Position numbers and translations under genes: made by a program
Notes under the pieces: generated by a model
What the model was told of the DNA's origin: nothing
Seen by the model: the letters and a program-made list of their open reading frames with translations, nothing else
Database searches by the model: none
Shown: positions 60,986-64,000 of the stretch, one piece after another
Layout: every line of letters begins with the position of its first letter
Position numbering within the stretch: the first letter of the stretch is position 1
Assembly: GCF_900114535.1 (NCBI RefSeq)
Contig: NZ_FOTK01000029.1
Coordinates: 1-64,000, forward strand
Direction of reading: 5' to 3'
Source: Methylobacterium pseudosasicola
GTDB lineage: Bacteria > Pseudomonadota > Alphaproteobacteria > Rhizobiales > Beijerinckiaceae
DNA length: 64,000 nucleotides

Positions 60986-62056
60986 TCAAGCTTCGGGAAT
61001 TCCGGGCAGCGGCCCGAGATCCCGGCCGCTCACGGCCAGGACCTTGAACAGGTTACCCATACCGTCTTGGCTCGCATCTGTGAGCTGTTGGACGGCCGCA
61101 TCGATCGCAGTGGCCTGACCTGCGGTGGCGCGAGTTTTCAGGCGCTCGGCCCGCGCGTTCAGACCGAGGGCGAGCAGAAAATCCCGCTGCGCCACCGGCC
61201 CGTGGATAGTCGCACCCTCCGCTTGCGCGGCCTTCGCCAGAGCAGCGAAATCGACATGGTGCGTGAGATCCGCCTCGCCCGGCGCCGCCAGCGGGTCCGC
61301 GAAGCGATGCCCCGACAAAGCCTGGAGCGTGTCGCCGAAGCCCGGCCGGACATGGCCGTAATCGATCGCCAACAGGGCACCGCCGGATTCGCATAGGCGT
61401 CGGGCCAACTGCCGCATCAGTGCGAGCCCGGCCGCCGGGACACTCAGCAACGCGCCCTCCGGGCCGTCGGCGTCGAGGCCCGGGGTCGCTTCTGGGGCGA
61501 GGCCGAAGACGAGATCGCCCTCGGGGCCGAGGCCGACCTGGCGCTCGTGCCAGCCGGTCGGACGGCGCTCGAACTGGCGCACCGGCAGACAATCGAAGAA
61601 TTCGTTCGCCACGACGATCGCCGGACCCTCGGGCAGGGTCTCGATCTCGGCGTGCCACATTGCGCCGGTGCCGGCGAGGGTCCGCTCTTGCGCGGTCCGC
61701 AGCACCGGGCTCGTCTCGACGAGATGCGGCCTCACCTCGGCGCCTGGAGCCGCCACGCGCAGGGCGCGCAGGGCGTCCGCCATCAGCGTGCCCCGGCCGG
61801 GACCGAGCTCCACCAGAACCAGCGGATCGGGCCGGCCGAGTTGGCCGTGGACGTAGCCTACCCAGGCGCCGAGCAACTCGCCGAACATCTGGCTGATCTC
61901 GGGCGCCGTGGTGAAGTCGCCCTGCGCCCCGAGCGGATCGCGGGTGCGGTAATAGCCGTGGATCGGGTGGCCGAGGCACAGCGCCATGTAGCGGTCGACG
62001 CCGATCGGCCCGCCATGGCGGATCAGCGCCGCGATCTCGGCTCCAAGCGGTGTCAC
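60986..62056 (-). CDS. SAM-dependent methyltransferase (NDUFAF7/MidA family)
   Basis: 356 aa. The SAM-binding motif LVELGPGRGTLMAD and the family-specific start RHGGPIGVDRYMALCLGHPIHGYYRTRDPLG and FTTAPEISQMFGE are present. In mitochondria the homologue methylates NDUFS2 of complex I. The start lies 8 nt downstream of the lgt stop. Confidence 0.93.
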   Translation of the reverse strand: MTPLGAEIAALIRHGGPIGVDRYMALCLGHPIHGYYRTRDPLGAQGDFTTAPEISQMFGELLGAWVGYVHGQLGRPDPLVLVELGPGRGTLMADALRALRVAAPGAEVRPHLVETSPVLRTAQERTLAGTGAMWHAEIETLPEGPAIVVANEFFDCLPVRQFERRPTGWHERQVGLGPEGDLVFGLAPEATPGLDADGPEGALLSVPAAGLALMRQLARRLCESGGALLAIDYGHVRPGFGDTLQALSGHRFADPLAAPGEADLTHHVDFAALAKAAQAEGATIHGPVAQRDFLLALGLNARAERLKTRATAGQATAIDAAVQQLTDASQDGMGNLFKVLAVSGRDLGPLPGIPEA

Positions 62057-62063
62057 GGCGGCG

Positions 62064-62969
62064 TCACGCCTTCGCGGGCGCCTCGCGCGACGCCTCCTGC
62101 GGATCCGAGGCCGCCACGGGGTTGCGCGGACGGGTCCGGCCCGTGCCCGCCAGGACGATGTAGGTCAGCCCGACGATCATCATCGGCACGCAGAGCAGCA
62201 TGCCCATGGTCACGCCGCCGCCCATCGGCCCGAGATGGTCGCCGAACAGGAAGCCGAGCTGCCGGTCCGGCTCGCGGAAGAACTCGCAGACAATCCGGGC
62301 CAGGGCGTAGCCGAGGACGAAGATCCCGCCGAGCAGGCCGGGCTTGCGGAAGCCGAACCGGCGGACAGACAGCGCCATGACGATGAACAGCAGCAGGCCT
62401 TCGGTCACGGCCTCGTAGAGCTGGCTCGGATGGCGCGGCAGCGGCCCGCCAGTGGGGAACACGATCGCGTAGGGGAAGTCCGGCGCGACCCGGCCCCAGA
62501 GCTCGCCGTTCACGAAATTCGCGATCCGCCCGAAGAACAGGCCGATCGGGACGACCACGGCGCCGATATCGAGCAGGGTGTAGCCGTTGAGCTTCTTGGC
62601 CCGGGCGAACAGCAGGAAGGCCAGGATCGCGCCCAGGAAGCCGCCGTGGAACGACATGCCGCCGTTGCGGATCGCCAGGATCTCCATCGGGTCGGCGAGA
62701 TACATCGGCAGATTGTAGAACAGCACGTAGCCGATCCGCCCGCCCAGCACGACGCCCAGCGCCACCCAGACGACGAGGTCGTCGATATCGACCACCTGCG
62801 GGCGCTTGACCACGCCCCACAGGCTGTTGGCCATGACGAGGCGGCGCGCGTAGTACCATCCGCCGATCAGGCCGGCGATGTAAGCGAGCGCGTACCATTT
62901 GATCGTGATCGGCCCGATCGCGAGCGCCACTGGATCGATGGCCGGAAAGGGCAGGGCGAGGAGCGGCAT
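62064..62969 (-). CDS. lgt: Prolipoprotein diacylglyceryl transferase
   Basis: 301 aa integral membrane enzyme that adds diacylglycerol to the lipobox Cys. It has about seven helices, SFHGGFLGAI with the catalytic His and FFGRIANFVNGELWGR, the Lgt signature. Leftward, first of the lgt-methyltransferase-pgeF row. Confidence 0.95.
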   Translation of the reverse strand: MPLLALPFPAIDPVALAIGPITIKWYALAYIAGLIGGWYYARRLVMANSLWGVVKRPQVVDIDDLVVWVALGVVLGGRIGYVLFYNLPMYLADPMEILAIRNGGMSFHGGFLGAILAFLLFARAKKLNGYTLLDIGAVVVPIGLFFGRIANFVNGELWGRVAPDFPYAIVFPTGGPLPRHPSQLYEAVTEGLLLFIVMALSVRRFGFRKPGLLGGIFVLGYALARIVCEFFREPDRQLGFLFGDHLGPMGGGVTMGMLLCVPMMIVGLTYIVLAGTGRTRPRNPVAASDPQEASREAPAKA

Positions 62970-63052
62970 CGGTCTGACCTCCGGGGCGGCCGGATTGGAC
63001 GCCGGAGGGGCGGCGCGTCAAGTGCGCGGGACGCAGTGTCCGTCTGCGGGCA

Positions 63053-63955
63053 TCAGGCATTCACGAACAGGAAGCCGTGGCCGTCCGGGCCCGAACAATA
63101 GGCAGCCTCACCGTTCGCGGATGAGCGAGGCGTAAAACCCGCCTCGCGCAGCGCCTTCAGCAGGCCGTCCATGTTTCCAACCGCGAAGACGAAGCATGTC
63201 GAGGCGCGGTCGGCCGGGCCGAACGGAGCTGGGGATGCTAGCCGGGTAACTGGCCGCCGGTAATGCAGCAGCTCGACATGCGGCGCGGGTGCGGGTGGTT
63301 CGAGCGCGATCACGTCGACTTCCGGATCGTCTAAGCCGTCGAGCCGGGCCTGTTCGGGGCCCCGGTTCAGCCCAGTCTGCGCGACCGTGAGACCGAGGGG
63401 GCCGGTGAGGAACGCCAGGGACGCATCGAGATCTGTGACGGTGATCGCCGAGTGGTCGATGCCGAGGAACAGGCCCGGCGCGTCGCGCCAGCGCTCCGCC
63501 GGCGGGCCGGCGGGAAAGACAATCAGCTCCAGGGGGTGGCCGTCCGGGTCGCGGAATTTGTAGGCGGTAACACCTCCGGAGGAGGCCGGAAGGACCTGTG
63601 CGCCGCCTCGGCTGATTGAGGCCGCCCCGAATCGAGCGAGCCGCGCCATCGCGGCCTCCATGTCGCGCACCGGGATCGCGAGATGCTGGAAGAACGGATC
63701 GGTCGCAGCCGGATCGGCAGGGTAGGGCGCGCCGGGCGGTTCGACCGCCAGGAAGGTCACGCTCTGATCACCGAGCCGCAGGCGCAGCTGCGTCGCCTGC
63801 CGCCCCGCCAGCCCCATTGCTTCGGCCTGCGCGTCCGGCACCGGCTCCGGCGGGGCGATGCATTCGAAGTCGAGACCGTCGCGATAGAAGGCTTCCGTGA
63901 CGGAGAGATCCGCGACGGTACGGCTGAAGCCGGCAATGGCCCGGACACCGCTCAC
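63053..63955 (-). CDS. VOC superfamily (glyoxalase/dioxygenase) protein
   Basis: 300 aa with two VOC modules: residues ~8-150 (FFQHLAIPVRDMEAAMARL...FRDPDGHPLELIVF) and ~165-298 (IDHSAITVTDLDASLAFLTG). His and Glu metal positions are visible in the first module. Substrate unknown. The GTG 63955 start overlaps the stop of the upstream SMP-30-like gene by 4 nt (GTGA), so they are coupled. Confidence 0.85.
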   Translation of the reverse strand: MSGVRAIAGFSRTVADLSVTEAFYRDGLDFECIAPPEPVPDAQAEAMGLAGRQATQLRLRLGDQSVTFLAVEPPGAPYPADPAATDPFFQHLAIPVRDMEAAMARLARFGAASISRGGAQVLPASSGGVTAYKFRDPDGHPLELIVFPAGPPAERWRDAPGLFLGIDHSAITVTDLDASLAFLTGPLGLTVAQTGLNRGPEQARLDGLDDPEVDVIALEPPAPAPHVELLHYRRPVTRLASPAPFGPADRASTCFVFAVGNMDGLLKALREAGFTPRSSANGEAAYCSGPDGHGFLFVNA

Positions 63956-64000
63956 AGCAGCCGGGCTCCGCGCACGTTGGTGTAAATCGCGTAGAGCGCG
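63952..64000 (-). CDS. C-terminal end of an SMP-30/gluconolactonase-like gene (cut by window edge)
   Basis: Only the last 15 codons are present: ALYAIYTNVRGARLL then TGA. The ending resembles that of the lactonase at 2516-3454 (SLYALYVDIQG...), so I take it as a second lactonase gene, coupled to the VOC gene. The identification rests on a short stretch and is tentative. Confidence 0.5.
   Translation of the reverse strand, partial: ALYAIYTNVRGARLL

Overview
The window is GC-rich alphaproteobacterial chromosome, most likely Methylobacterium/Methylorubrum or a close Rhizobiales relative. Supporting evidence is the two PqqA peptides of the Methylobacterium type, the alphaproteobacterial flagellar regulators FlaF and FlbT, an NDUFS4-type complex I subunit next to a tRNA-Pro, an Omp25/31-type porin, and the order lgt - NDUFAF7-like methyltransferase - pgeF. 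No phage, transposase, CRISPR array or rRNA was seen. The mobile or repetitive DNA consists of three palindromic intergenic repeats.

Layout. 0.1-5.9 kb: GST/Nudix/inositol-phosphatase operon, an SMP-30 lactonase, tRNA-Pro(TGG), NDUFS4 homologue, a deaminase and a spore-photolyase-like radical SAM protein. 6-13.4 kb: a GGDEF-EAL protein; a Baeyer-Villiger monooxygenase / esterase / SDR operon facing a TetR gene across a perfect palindromic operator; a CNT nucleoside transporter. 13.6-16.9 kb: an epimerase, two tandem stand-alone pqqA genes with their own promoter and terminator, and mgtE. 17.4-24.4 kb: convergent flaF and flbT, a xylose-dehydrogenase-like SDR, a DMT exporter, a TetR/CurA-type reductase pair, an RraA-like gene with a 31-bp palindrome upstream, and moaD. 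24.4-29 kb: pgsA, uvrC, cheZ and an L,D-transpeptidase. 29.3-33.1 kb: an MFS / FhuF-like reductase / ABC exporter operon that looks like siderophore handling. 33.2-36.8 kb: NAD(P)HX dehydratase, histidine phosphatase, CinA-type amidase and small proteins.

36.8-57.6 kb is dominated by sulfur metabolism: O-acetylhomoserine sulfhydrylase (with a 63-aa protein and a beta carbonic anhydrase), an OsmC/sulfonate-binding-protein pair, a SoxCD-like sulfite dehydrogenase, a YeiH-type exporter with a coupled Cys-rich mini-protein, and two divergent operons for organosulfur acquisition. The leftward operon carries an LLM monooxygenase and a SsuABC-type transporter. The rightward one carries two MetQ proteins, MetN, MetI, SfnB, a second SfnB broken by an in-frame amber codon, and a second LLM monooxygenase. 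Together these could import organosulfur compounds, release sulfite, then either assimilate sulfur through homocysteine or oxidise sulfite and export the product; this pathway reading is inference.

57.7-64 kb: a DUF2076 protein, a porin, pgeF, the NDUFAF7-like methyltransferase, lgt, a VOC protein and the cut-off end of another SMP-30-like gene. Long open frames opposite real genes are a by-product of the GC-rich codon usage and are not annotated.
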